DNA of 39,697 nt, taken from NCBI GenBank assembly GCA_019313825.1, contig JAFDAM010000012.1, forward strand, positions 1-39,697, in the 5' to 3' direction. The notes beneath the pieces were generated by a model, which was not told the origin of the DNA, did not search any database, and saw only the letters and a list, made by a program, of their open reading frames with translations. Positions 16,402-24,063 of the stretch are shown here, one piece after another (positions within the stretch are counted from its first letter, which is position 1; each line of letters opens with the position of its first letter). The stretch is from Deltaproteobacteria bacterium. GTDB taxonomy: Bacteria; Desulfobacterota; DSM-4660; Desulfatiglandales; HGW-15. The position numbers and the translations under genes are program-made.

Positions 16402-16723
16402 CCACGCCCCTCGAAGCTTTCCCGTAAAGCGGGAAGAAGGACGTGGCCTTGTTTGCACCCTAAAAGGGTGTATCGACCTTAGGAGGCGATGGCTGTCTCT
16501 TCAAGACGATATCTTTTTAGAATTCCACTTGACTCTGCAGTGGTCAAATATTTGGGTTTTATGCCTCTGAATCCTTTGAAATCTGCAACTGACTTGGTAA
16601 AGCCCAAATATTTGGCCACTTCCTCAAAAGGTAGTAGATATCGTCTTGAAGAGATAGTCATTGCCGGATAGGTTGCCCTTTTCAAGCAGAGCCAATTTTC
16701 TCTGACCCGTCCAAAGGACGTGG
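16402..16723 (+). repeat. Palindromic repeat family 1, copy D (most intact)
   Basis: Core 16480-16672, outer arms CTTCAAGACGATATC / GATATCGTCTTGAAG, inner arms GTGGTCAAATATTTGGG / CCCAAATATTTGGCCAC. The left boundary CCACGCCCC...AAGGACGTGG (16402-16446) encloses a further CTTTCCCGT...GCGGGAAG stem; the right boundary is CCCGTCCAAAGGACGTGG (about 16706-16723). Both strands are open across the core: plus 16489-16671 (60 codons, starting MAVSSRRYL, ending RYRLEEIVIAG) and minus from an ATG at about 16660 to a TAA at 16479 (60 codons, starting MTISSRRYL, ending RYRLEETAIAS). The plus ATG is only 2 nt after AGGAGG, too close for good initiation. Confidence 0.88.
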
Positions 16724-16788
16724 TTTTCAAGTTACAATAAAACGCATCTACCCTATCAACTATCAACCTTGAGCTTTACGTGAAAAAG

Positions 16789-16856
16789 CCAGAATGCCCC
16801 GTGCTTTGCACGGGGATGAATGGCCGTAGGGGTTTGGGGGCGGAGCCTCCAAAATC
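16789..16856. repeat. Strong GC-rich hairpins in the gap after repeat copy D
   Basis: CCCCGTGC-TTT-GCACGGGG (16797-16815) is an 8-bp perfect stem, extended by GCCA...TGGC outside it. It is followed by GGGGGCGGAGCCTCC, which is partly self-complementary. The form resembles REP-like or transposon-end hairpins. No T-run follows directly. Confidence 0.45.
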
Positions 16857-16874
16857 AAACAGGCTTTTTCCTTA

Positions 16875-16906
16875 GAAGAAGCCCCGACCTTTGGTCGGGG
16901 TTCTTC
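16875..16906 (-). terminator. Hairpin at the 3' end of the MBL-fold gene
   Basis: GAAGAA-G-CCCCGACC-TTT-GGTCGGGG-TTCTTC forms a 14-bp stem with one bulged base, overlapping the stop codon (16905-16907) of the minus-strand MBL gene. On the minus strand it is followed by a short U-poor tract, so it is terminator-like rather than canonical. It would end the long nusA/infB-type operon. Confidence 0.5.
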
Positions 16907-17681
16907 ACTTTATCTCCACCAACGACATAGGTTGGCCCTGACTACTTATCAGGATCTCGGTATTATCCAGACCGCATTCCGCCAAAGCCTCTTTTGCCGC
17001 CTGCAATGCCTTCTCCTGCAGGTTGTTTTGCTCACTGAGATGGGCCAGAGTAACCTGACTCAGATTTTCATGGGATACCGCTTTCAGCAGTTCTCCTGCC
17101 TGTTTGTTGGATAGATGTCCTTCCGGTCCTTTTATCCTCCTCTTCAGGGCCAGAGGATAGGGTCCCTGCTCCAGCATCACCTGATCATGATTAAATTCAA
17201 TTATCAGGGCATGACATTCTTTTAAACGATTTTCCACCAGTCTTGTGCTACGACCGAGGTCCGTGACCAGGCCAAGCCTTACACCATTTGAAGATATGAT
17301 CAGGCCCATGGGGTCCACAGCGTCATGACATTTGGTAAACGTTTCGATTAAAATATCATTGATGGTTAGTGATTGGCCGGTATGCACAGACACCGGTCTG
17401 GATATATTTCCCAAGGTTCTTAAGCTTCTCTTCAGGGTAGGACCGTTGATATAGACAGGAATGTCAAATCTGCGGGCTATTGGACCCGCTCCTTTTATGT
17501 GGTCCGAGTGCTCATGGGTAATCACGAGAGCATCAAGGTGATCAGATCTGACTTTAATGGATTCAAGGCGTCTGATCAACTCGCGACAGCTTAACCCGGC
17601 ATCTATTAAAATCTTTGATTTAGCAGTCTCTATGTAACAGATATTTCCTCCGCTACCTGATGCCAAAACAGAAAAACGCAT
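16905..17681 (-). CDS. MBL-fold metallohydrolase, YycJ/WalJ type
   Basis: Metallo-beta-lactamase fold phosphodiesterase-like protein of 258 aa. The start FSVLASGSGGNICYI is typical of the YycJ/WalJ group, THEHSDH (55-61) is the metal-binding HxHxDH motif, and later ligands are expected in KCHDAVDP, GLVTDLG and TLAHLSEQNN. Members of this group have been tied to DNA exonuclease activity or cell-wall signalling in other bacteria, and the exact role here is unknown. It starts 64 nt after the dut stop codon on the same strand and is the last gene of the operon. Confidence 0.88.
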   Translation of the reverse strand: MRFSVLASGSGGNICYIETAKSKILIDAGLSCRELIRRLESIKVRSDHLDALVITHEHSDHIKGAGPIARRFDIPVYINGPTLKRSLRTLGNISRPVSVHTGQSLTINDILIETFTKCHDAVDPMGLIISSNGVRLGLVTDLGRSTRLVENRLKECHALIIEFNHDQVMLEQGPYPLALKRRIKGPEGHLSNKQAGELLKAVSHENLSQVTLAHLSEQNNLQEKALQAAKEALAECGLDNTEILISSQGQPMSLVEIK

Positions 17682-17744
17682 ATAACTTCCTTATATCTGA
17701 ACTCGCTCTTTAGTAGCCGGCAGCTGATATCCTAAGGCTCATCT

Positions 17745-18197
17745 TCATTCAACGCCGCTATGACCGAAACCACCTTCTCCCCGTTGAGTAGAATCCAGAT
17801 CATTAACACCGATAATCTCTGCTCTGTATACCTTAGTTATAACCATCTGGGCAATTCTATCTCCTCTCTTGATAGTGAATGATTTCTGTCCCCAGTTTAT
17901 TGCAATAATACCTATCTCGCCCCTGTAATCCGAATCAATCGTGCCTGGAGAATTGACCATCCCGATGCCGTTTTTAAGGGATAGACCGCTGCGGGGCCTT
18001 ATCTGGCCTTCATAACCCGAGGGAATGGACACGGCCATGCCTGTGGGGATAAGCCTAATCTCGCCCGGACTTAATACGACATCTCCTTCTACGGCAGATC
18101 TGAGATCCATGCCTGAAGAACCCACGGTTTCATAGAAAGGCAAAGGAATATCTTCATTGCCGCTCAGGCATCTTACCTTGATCTCTATCTTCTCCAA
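17745..18197 (-). CDS. dut: Deoxyuridine 5'-triphosphate nucleotidohydrolase
   Basis: Trimeric dUTPase that hydrolyses dUTP to dUMP and pyrophosphate, keeping uracil out of DNA and supplying dTMP synthesis. All five motifs are visible: GSSGMDLRSA, RPRSGLSLKNG, NSPGTIDSDYRGEI, RGDRIAQMVI and the C-terminal Gly-rich RGEGGFGHSG. The start is TTG at 18197, giving 150 aa (the usual dUTPase length), with AAAGGAG 9 nt upstream. A longer ATG frame to 18248 would add 17 residues that are not family-like and place the ribosome-binding site inside the gene. It follows the M16 protease gene after 137 bp. Confidence 0.93.
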   Translation of the reverse strand: MEKIEIKVRCLSGNEDIPLPFYETVGSSGMDLRSAVEGDVVLSPGEIRLIPTGMAVSIPSGYEGQIRPRSGLSLKNGIGMVNSPGTIDSDYRGEIGIIAINWGQKSFTIKRGDRIAQMVITKVYRAEIIGVNDLDSTQRGEGGFGHSGVE

Positions 18198-18334
18198 GAT
18201 CCATATCTCCTTTAAGCCTTTATGAATGTTATGACCTGAATTTTGCAAGATTCAGGGACTACAAACAACACACGGACAGGTATTGCCGCTTTCAGTGGAA
18301 CTACCTGTCTGTGTCTGTCTGAGTGGCACTGTGA

Positions 18335-19594
18335 TTAATTGAACTGAAGGCAGCCCAGATCCAGTTCCTCTTTTTTAATAGGGCCAAGGGTGGCCAAAGA
18401 GACCCTGTCTGTCAGAAACGTCTCATTTGCACAAGCAACCACTTCATCAACAGTAACCTTTTCCAGATCGTCCACAAGCTCTTCATAGCTTATATATCTG
18501 CCAAATATAAATTCATTTTTGGCAATACGCACCATTCTGGCATCTGTGCTCTCCGCACCCAGCAAGATACCCCCTGTAAGATGTTCCTTTGCCTCTTCCA
18601 GATCCGTATCGGATATCTCCCCTTGTTGGATCTTTTTAATCTCGGCATTGATCACTTCAAGGGCGTTATTAACCTCCAACGGACCCGTGCTTACGCTGAC
18701 TCCCAAAAGGCCCGCATCTATATAGGCGGAAAGAAAGGAATAGATGGAATATGCGAGGCCCCTCTTCTCCCTTATCTCCTGGAAAAGCCTCGAACTCATA
18801 TTTCCCCCAAGGATTGTGTTGAAGATTGCGCTTGCGAACCTGAGATCGCTTAAAATATGGGGCGCCTGACCACCTAGACAGATATGTACCTGCTCCAGAT
18901 CTTTATAATGAGATGAAACATCCGAATTAATATGGGGACTGTTCAACGGGGGAGCTTTTTCTCCCGGCTCGATTGATTCAAAAAGAGGCTTGAAAAACGC
19001 AATCACCGCCTCATGATCGATATTTCCTGCGGCAGCAATAATAATCCTGTCAGGGGTATAGAATCGCTTGATATAATCGAGTATTTCCTTCTTGCTTATG
19101 GCAGAGACGGTCTCACCCGTACCCAGGACTGACATGCCAAGAGGATGATCGATCCAGAACAGGCGATTAAACAACTCATGGATATGTTCATCAGGAGAAT
19201 CATCCACCATACTTATCTCCTGGAGGATGACCTGCCTTTCCCTATCTATATCCTGAGGATCAAAGGTTGAATTCAAAAATATGTCAGACAGAATATCCGC
19301 TAAGACGGAGAAATGTTTATCAAGGACCTTTGAATGAAAACAGGTATATTCTTTTGTTGTAAAGGCATTGGAAAGGCCTCCGATGGCATCCAGTTCCTTG
19401 GCAATCTGAAGGCTACTGCGGTTACGAGTCCCCTTAAAAATCATGTGTTCAATAAAATGGGAGATCCCGTTCTCGGCCTTCTCCTCGTCTCTGGATCCCC
19501 CACTTACCCATATCCCAAGAGACACGGACCTGAAATGCTCCAGCCTTTCAGTGATAATCCTGGCACCGTTTTTTAAAACCGTTTTACGATACAT
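18335..19594 (-). CDS. M16 family zinc peptidase (processing-peptidase type)
   Basis: Zinc metalloprotease of about 419 aa with the inverted zinc motif HFIEH (46-50) in GISHFIEHMIFKGT and the downstream Glu expected in RERQVILQEI. The C-terminal half carries the substrate-binding domain with SSRLFQEIREKRGLAYSIYSF, the R/Y signature of M16 proteases. It resembles bacterial homologues of the mitochondrial processing peptidase beta subunit, commonly found next to pnp. The ATG at 19594 (MYRKTVLKNG) is preferred; it overlaps the end of pnp by 11 nt. A GTG at 19609 is the alternative. There is no signal peptide. Its cellular substrate is unknown. Confidence 0.9.
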   Translation of the reverse strand: MYRKTVLKNGARIITERLEHFRSVSLGIWVSGGSRDEEKAENGISHFIEHMIFKGTRNRSSLQIAKELDAIGGLSNAFTTKEYTCFHSKVLDKHFSVLADILSDIFLNSTFDPQDIDRERQVILQEISMVDDSPDEHIHELFNRLFWIDHPLGMSVLGTGETVSAISKKEILDYIKRFYTPDRIIIAAAGNIDHEAVIAFFKPLFESIEPGEKAPPLNSPHINSDVSSHYKDLEQVHICLGGQAPHILSDLRFASAIFNTILGGNMSSRLFQEIREKRGLAYSIYSFLSAYIDAGLLGVSVSTGPLEVNNALEVINAEIKKIQQGEISDTDLEEAKEHLTGGILLGAESTDARMVRIAKNEFIFGRYISYEELVDDLEKVTVDEVVACANETFLTDRVSLATLGPIKKEELDLGCLQFN

Positions 19595-21683
19595 CTGCCA
19601 GACTTTCACCCAGGGCAGCCTTACGTGACAGGGCTATCTTTCCGTTTCTATCAACATCGATAACCTTTACCAGTACTTCATCACCCTCTTTAAGGATATC
19701 CGTAACCTTGTTCACCCTCTCCTTATCCAACTGCGAGATATGAATCAGCCCGTCTGTTCCAGGGAAGATCTCCACAAAGGCGCCAAAATCCATGATCTTT
19801 CTTACGGTCCCATTGTAGAGTTTACCCACCTCTGCTTCCTGAAGAATATCGTTGATCATCTCAATGGCGACCTTTGCGGCCTCCTCATCCGGTGACGAGA
19901 CAATCACATTTCCATCATCATCAACATTGATGTTAGAATCCGATTTTGCGCTTATCTCCCTTATCACCTTGCCCCCCGGGCCGATAAGGACCTTTATCTT
20001 CTCGGTCTTTATCCGCATGGTAGTGATAACCGGCGCATACTCGGATACATTGCTCCTTGGCCGTGATATTGCCTCAGCCATCCTGTCCAGGATAAAGAGC
20101 CTGCCTGTTCTTGCCTGCTCCAGGGCCTTATGCATCACCTCACGGGTAACACCGTCTATCTTGATATCCATCTGTAGCGCGGTTATCCCGTCACGAGTCC
20201 CGGTCACCTTAAAGTCCATGTCACCGTAATGGTCCTCATCTCCCAGGATATCTGTGAGCACTGCGATCTTACGGCCGTCAGAGACTAGTCCCATGGCCAC
20301 GCCCGCAACGGCACCTTTTATGGGGACTCCCGCATCCATCAGTGACAGGGACCCTCCGCATACACTGGCCATGGATGAAGATCCGTTTGATTCAAGGATC
20401 TCTGATACGACACGGACAGCGTACTGAAACTCCTCCTTTTCAGGGACAACCGGCAGGAGTGCGCGCCTGGCAAGGGCGCCATGGCCGAGCTCTCTTCTGC
20501 TGGGGCCTCCCAACCTCTTTGCCTCTCCCACACTGTAAGGGGGAAAGTTATAATGGAGAATAAAGTTCCTGAACTCGTTTCCGTAGATTGTATCTATCCT
20601 CTGCTCATCCATACCGGTTCCAAGGGTGGTCAGGACCATAGCCTGTGTCTCACCTCTGGTAAATAGAGCGGAGCCGTGGACTCTGGGCAGTATCCCCACC
20701 ACACAATCTATGGGCCTGATCTCTGTGAAGGAGCGTCCGTCCATCCGCCGATCCTCTTCAAGGATCATCTTGCGGACCATCTTCTTCTCAAGGTCATGAA
20801 CGAACTCCCTTATCTCTGACCCCCTGCCCTCGTATTCCGCAGATAACGTCTCAATAGTGGATGCAATAGTATCAGCCCTATTTTTCTGCCGTAGCATTTT
20901 ATCAGCCGTTGAGATGACCTCCTGGAGTAGGGGAGTCGCGACCCCCGTTACTTTGGCCTCCAGCTCCTCATCCTTTTCCGGATCAGGGATCTCTCTCTTT
21001 GGCTTTCCCGCATCCTTCTTAAGCTCCTCCTGCATGTCGAGCATGGGTTGCAACGCCTCATGCCCATAGAAGATCGCTTCGATCATATCTGCCTCTGATA
21101 CAAATTCTCCACCGCCCTCTACCATGACAACGGCTGACCTGTTTCCGGCCACAATGAGGTTGATATCTGAATTCTCCTGTTGAGTGCGCGTGGGATTAGT
21201 GACGAACTCACCGTCTATCCTTCCCACCCGAACCGCTGCAATGGGTCCTTTAAAAGGTATGTCAGAGACCTCAAGGGCTGCCGAGGCTCCCAGGATGGCA
21301 AGAACATCCGCCTCGTTCTCCTTATCCGAAGAGAGCACGCTTGCAATCAACTGGATCTCGTAGTGATAGTTGTCCGGAAACAGGGGACGTAGAGGCCGGT
21401 CTATCAGACGTGCGGTCAGGGTCTCCTTCTCGCCGGGTCTTCCCATGTCCCTGCGGAAATAGTTCCCCGGAAATCTTCCGCCCGCGTAGGACATCTCTTT
21501 GTATTCGACGGTCAGGGGCAGAAAATCTATTCCTTCTCTGACTTCATCCGTTGAGACGACCGTCACCAGGACTACTGTTTCGCCAAAGGTAACAACGACA
21601 GAACCACTGGCCTGCTTGGCGATACGGCCCGTCTCTATGTGTAATGTCCGTCCATTATTATCTATTGAAGTTGTCTTAATCAT
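19584..21683 (-). CDS. pnp: Polyribonucleotide nucleotidyltransferase (PNPase)
   Basis: Phosphorolytic 3'-5' exoribonuclease and degradosome component. Two RNase PH domains (about 10-230 and 320-540) are joined by a helical domain; the second contains FTRGETQA, GPSRRELGHGALARRAL and the SSMASVCGGSLSLMDAG block. A KH domain (KIKVLIGPGGKVIREI, about 555-615) and an S1 domain (about 620-690, GAFVEIFPGTDGLIHISQL) follow. The length of 699 aa is standard. The ATG has AAAGGAAT upstream. It lies 87 bp after rpsO, the classic rpsO-pnp pair, and its end overlaps the M16 protease start. Confidence 0.97.
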   Translation of the reverse strand: MIKTTSIDNNGRTLHIETGRIAKQASGSVVVTFGETVVLVTVVSTDEVREGIDFLPLTVEYKEMSYAGGRFPGNYFRRDMGRPGEKETLTARLIDRPLRPLFPDNYHYEIQLIASVLSSDKENEADVLAILGASAALEVSDIPFKGPIAAVRVGRIDGEFVTNPTRTQQENSDINLIVAGNRSAVVMVEGGGEFVSEADMIEAIFYGHEALQPMLDMQEELKKDAGKPKREIPDPEKDEELEAKVTGVATPLLQEVISTADKMLRQKNRADTIASTIETLSAEYEGRGSEIREFVHDLEKKMVRKMILEEDRRMDGRSFTEIRPIDCVVGILPRVHGSALFTRGETQAMVLTTLGTGMDEQRIDTIYGNEFRNFILHYNFPPYSVGEAKRLGGPSRRELGHGALARRALLPVVPEKEEFQYAVRVVSEILESNGSSSMASVCGGSLSLMDAGVPIKGAVAGVAMGLVSDGRKIAVLTDILGDEDHYGDMDFKVTGTRDGITALQMDIKIDGVTREVMHKALEQARTGRLFILDRMAEAISRPRSNVSEYAPVITTMRIKTEKIKVLIGPGGKVIREISAKSDSNINVDDDGNVIVSSPDEEAAKVAIEMINDILQEAEVGKLYNGTVRKIMDFGAFVEIFPGTDGLIHISQLDKERVNKVTDILKEGDEVLVKVIDVDRNGKIALSRKAALGESLADVS

Positions 21684-21770
21684 TTTTTATTATTCCTTTC
21701 ATGGTAATCAGAATTCCGCCCAAAAATCTATGGGGGCTTCATCTGGCAAATCTGTTTAGGGAGTGCGGAC

Positions 21771-22040
21771 CTACTTTCTGATTCCGAGTTCCTTGATAAT
21801 CTGCTGGTATCTCTTCATATCCGACTTTTTCAGATAATTGAGTAATTTTCTTCTCTGCCCAACCAGTTTCAGCAACCCCCTTCGTGAGTGATGGTCCTTC
21901 TTATGCGTTTTAAAGTGTTCCGTAAGATACGTTATCCTATTGCTTAGAAGAGCTATCTGGACCTCTGGTGAACCGGTATCATTACTGTGGAGCTTAAATT
22001 TTCCAATAATTTCTTTTTTGGCTTCTGTAGTTAAAACCAC
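21771..22040 (-). CDS. rpsO: 30S ribosomal protein S15
   Basis: Primary 16S rRNA-binding protein of the small-subunit platform. It is 89 aa, exactly the usual length, with the conserved core [50 protein letters not shown]. The start is GTG at 22040, with AGGAGG 7 nt upstream. It sits between truB and pnp as in most bacteria. In E. coli S15 represses its own mRNA through the leader; no such structure was worked out here. Confidence 0.97.
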   Translation of the reverse strand: MVLTTEAKKEIIGKFKLHSNDTGSPEVQIALLSNRITYLTEHFKTHKKDHHSRRGLLKLVGQRRKLLNYLKKSDMKRYQQIIKELGIRK

Positions 22041-22140
22041 TTTCTATACCTCCTTCGAAATTGGCTATGGATTATATTGACTGACCTCCGGTAAAATCGA
22101 AGGCTTGCCTGACAAAATAAAATACTATAGGTACCTTAGA

Positions 22141-23193
22141 TCACTTCGAATTAAAGACCCTTACCTTCTTTAGCCAACCCTTATTATCACCAGGGAAGTG
22201 ACCTGCTTCCATGACGGCTACTAACTCCGTGTCATTTACAAGCTTGATATGGCCTTCATAAAGATCAGGTAACGCAGATCCAACCGCCACTTCTTCCCAT
22301 TCCGGCTTATAACCGTTTCTTATTTTTTGGGCTGTTCGATCATCTACCCGGGCTTCCTGCATATCGGGCAGGGCCTCCCCTAGGGGGATTATCCTATCCG
22401 ATAAGAAACCGCTTGAGGCTGCATCTCCAATCTGCTTTGAGTTAATAGCATCCTTTACTTCGAAAGGCCCGCTGGATAATCTTCTCAAGGCGCTCAAGTG
22501 CGCTCCCGTTCCTAACTGTTTTCCCATATCAGACGCAAGACTCCTGATATATGTCCCGCCTGAGCAGCATATCTCCATTGTAATCTCCGGCAGATCAATG
22601 GAGATGATTTCAATGGAATGGACCTTCACTCTTCTTTTTTTCAGATCTACCTTGATTCCTTTTCTTGCTAGTTTATACGCCCGTTTACCTTGATAATTCA
22701 CCGCGGAAAAGATTGGCGGTACCTGCTCAATCTCTCCAATAAATTTCATGGCAATCGTCTTGATCTGTTCAGGCTCAAATGCCGGAACGTGTCTTGTCTG
22801 GATAATACGACCGGTCGGATCCAGAGTATCTGTTTCAATGCCTAATCTTATGGATGCACGATATCTTTTTTGTCCGGACATGAGAAAGGGCGAAAGCTTT
22901 GTCCCCTGTCCCAGGAGAATAATCAGAAGTCCTGTAGCGAATGGATCCAGGGTACCCGCGTGACCAACCTTTTTTACCTTTACCCCTCCCCTGAGTCTCT
23001 TTACTACATCAAAAGAAGACTCTCCTTCATTTTTATCTATGAGTATTATCCCGTCACGAGGATTTTTCCGTATTGTCTGATGCCCGTTGTCCGTTACAAG
23101 TTGTTCCATTATTCCCAAGCAGTTAAACGAACCAAAAACCTTTCTTTCTTTTAAATAAGCAAACGGATCAATGTCGTTTAAAAGTTCTGACAT
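22141..23193 (-). CDS. truB: tRNA pseudouridine(55) synthase TruB
   Basis: Makes pseudouridine 55 in the T-arm of tRNAs. Characteristic segments are DGIILIDKNEGESSFDVV, the catalytic-Asp motif GHAGTLDPFATGLL, RAYKLARKG, and CSGGTYIRSLASDMG; a PUA-like C-terminal region follows. At 350 aa it is about 40 longer than usual. The extra length is at the N-terminus: the family core begins near residue 46. An ATG at 23109 (MEQLVTDNG) could be the true start; the first 28 residues have no strong ribosome-binding site. It lies between rbfA and rpsO; the nrnA-type phosphoesterase gene often found between rbfA and truB is absent. Confidence 0.94.
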   Translation of the reverse strand: MSELLNDIDPFAYLKERKVFGSFNCLGIMEQLVTDNGHQTIRKNPRDGIILIDKNEGESSFDVVKRLRGGVKVKKVGHAGTLDPFATGLLIILLGQGTKLSPFLMSGQKRYRASIRLGIETDTLDPTGRIIQTRHVPAFEPEQIKTIAMKFIGEIEQVPPIFSAVNYQGKRAYKLARKGIKVDLKKRRVKVHSIEIISIDLPEITMEICCSGGTYIRSLASDMGKQLGTGAHLSALRRLSSGPFEVKDAINSKQIGDAASSGFLSDRIIPLGEALPDMQEARVDDRTAQKIRNGYKPEWEEVAVGSALPDLYEGHIKLVNDTELVAVMEAGHFPGDNKGWLKKVRVFNSK

Positions 23194-23307
23194 TATATGT
23201 TATCTATGAGAAAGTACCGCAATATCGGAATCCCCTTAAAGCGACATCTCCTTTTCATTGGCGGGATCATTTTGCGGCACACTGGATCATTCGATTGACA
23301 CCTACTC

Positions 23308-23676
23308 TTATTCATCGGCATCTTTTAACTCACCCATCTTTATCTTCTGAAAAAGCTTCTCCATCTGATTTCCCATTTCCAGGGTCGGGTCATGTTCAAA
23401 AACAATATCAGGCATATATCTTAAATTAATACGGACCCCTATCTCTCGCTTAATATAACCCTTGGCGCTATCCAATCCGGATTGAGTCCTCATGATATCT
23501 TCCTGATCCCCTAAAACACTATAGTAGACCCGAGCATGTCTGAGGTCGTCACTGAGATGGATACCGGTAAGAGTTGCCCCCCGAGCTCTGGGATCTCGCA
23601 CTCTTTGCGTTAATAAATTGGCAATTTCTTTTAAGATCTGGTCGCCGACTCTAATCGCTCTCTTACCCGCTAACAT
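23308..23676 (-). CDS. rbfA: 30S ribosome-binding factor RbfA
   Basis: KH-fold maturation factor that binds the 16S rRNA 5' region in late 30S assembly. Recognised by KRAIRVGDQILKEIANLL, RVRDPRARGATLTGIHLSDDLRHARVYYSV and a basic C-terminal part with RINLRYMPDIVFEHDPTLE. The ATG at 23676 (MLAGKRAIRV) is chosen because GAGGA lies 6 nt upstream; a GTG 12 nt further up is in frame. The resulting 122 aa is typical. It follows ylxP after 96 bp and precedes truB by 114 bp. Confidence 0.95.
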   Translation of the reverse strand: MLAGKRAIRVGDQILKEIANLLTQRVRDPRARGATLTGIHLSDDLRHARVYYSVLGDQEDIMRTQSGLDSAKGYIKREIGVRINLRYMPDIVFEHDPTLEMGNQMEKLFQKIKMGELKDADE

Positions 23677-23772
23677 ATCTATCCTCACTATTTAGCTAGT
23701 GCGGTTTGGTTTCTGACAAGGGGCCGTCATTCCGCCGAAAGGGATAACAGTAACAGATTTCCATCCCTGTTG

Positions 23773-24060
23773 TTAGACATTTAAAATTTCTATCTTTGAA
23801 TCAACGATCTCAGCCAGATACAGAGACTCCAAAAAAGCAAGCACGTTAGTCAACGATGAATCCACATGACGTCTGTCATTTCCAACAGCGCTTACACCCA
23901 ATTCAATTTTTTGCCACTTATCATTTGAGCCGGTTTCAGCGATAGCAACATTAAATCTGTGCTTAACCTTACCCACCATGCTTTTCACGACCTTTCTCTT
24001 TCCTTTAAGAGAACGATTATCATGTAAGTGGAGTTCTATTCTCATGGTTCCGACAACCAT
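23773..24060 (-). CDS. ylxP: DUF503 (YlxP-like) protein
   Basis: A 95-aa protein of the DUF503/YlxP family, with HLHDNRSLKGKRKVVKSMVGKVKHRFNVAIAE and a ferredoxin-like alternation of strands and helices. It begins 3 nt after the infB stop, and infB-ylxP-rbfA is its standard place. A role in ribosome assembly or translation is suggested by this context only. Confidence 0.9.
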   Translation of the reverse strand: MVVGTMRIELHLHDNRSLKGKRKVVKSMVGKVKHRFNVAIAETGSNDKWQKIELGVSAVGNDRRHVDSSLTNVLAFLESLYLAEIVDSKIEILNV

Positions 24061-24063
24061 CCC

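Noticed and set aside
16489-16671. 60-codon plus ORF in repeat copy D as an independent gene
   Set aside because: AGGAGG is only 2 nt from the ATG, and four of the five copies have lost the frame or its start; kept as a property of the repeat.
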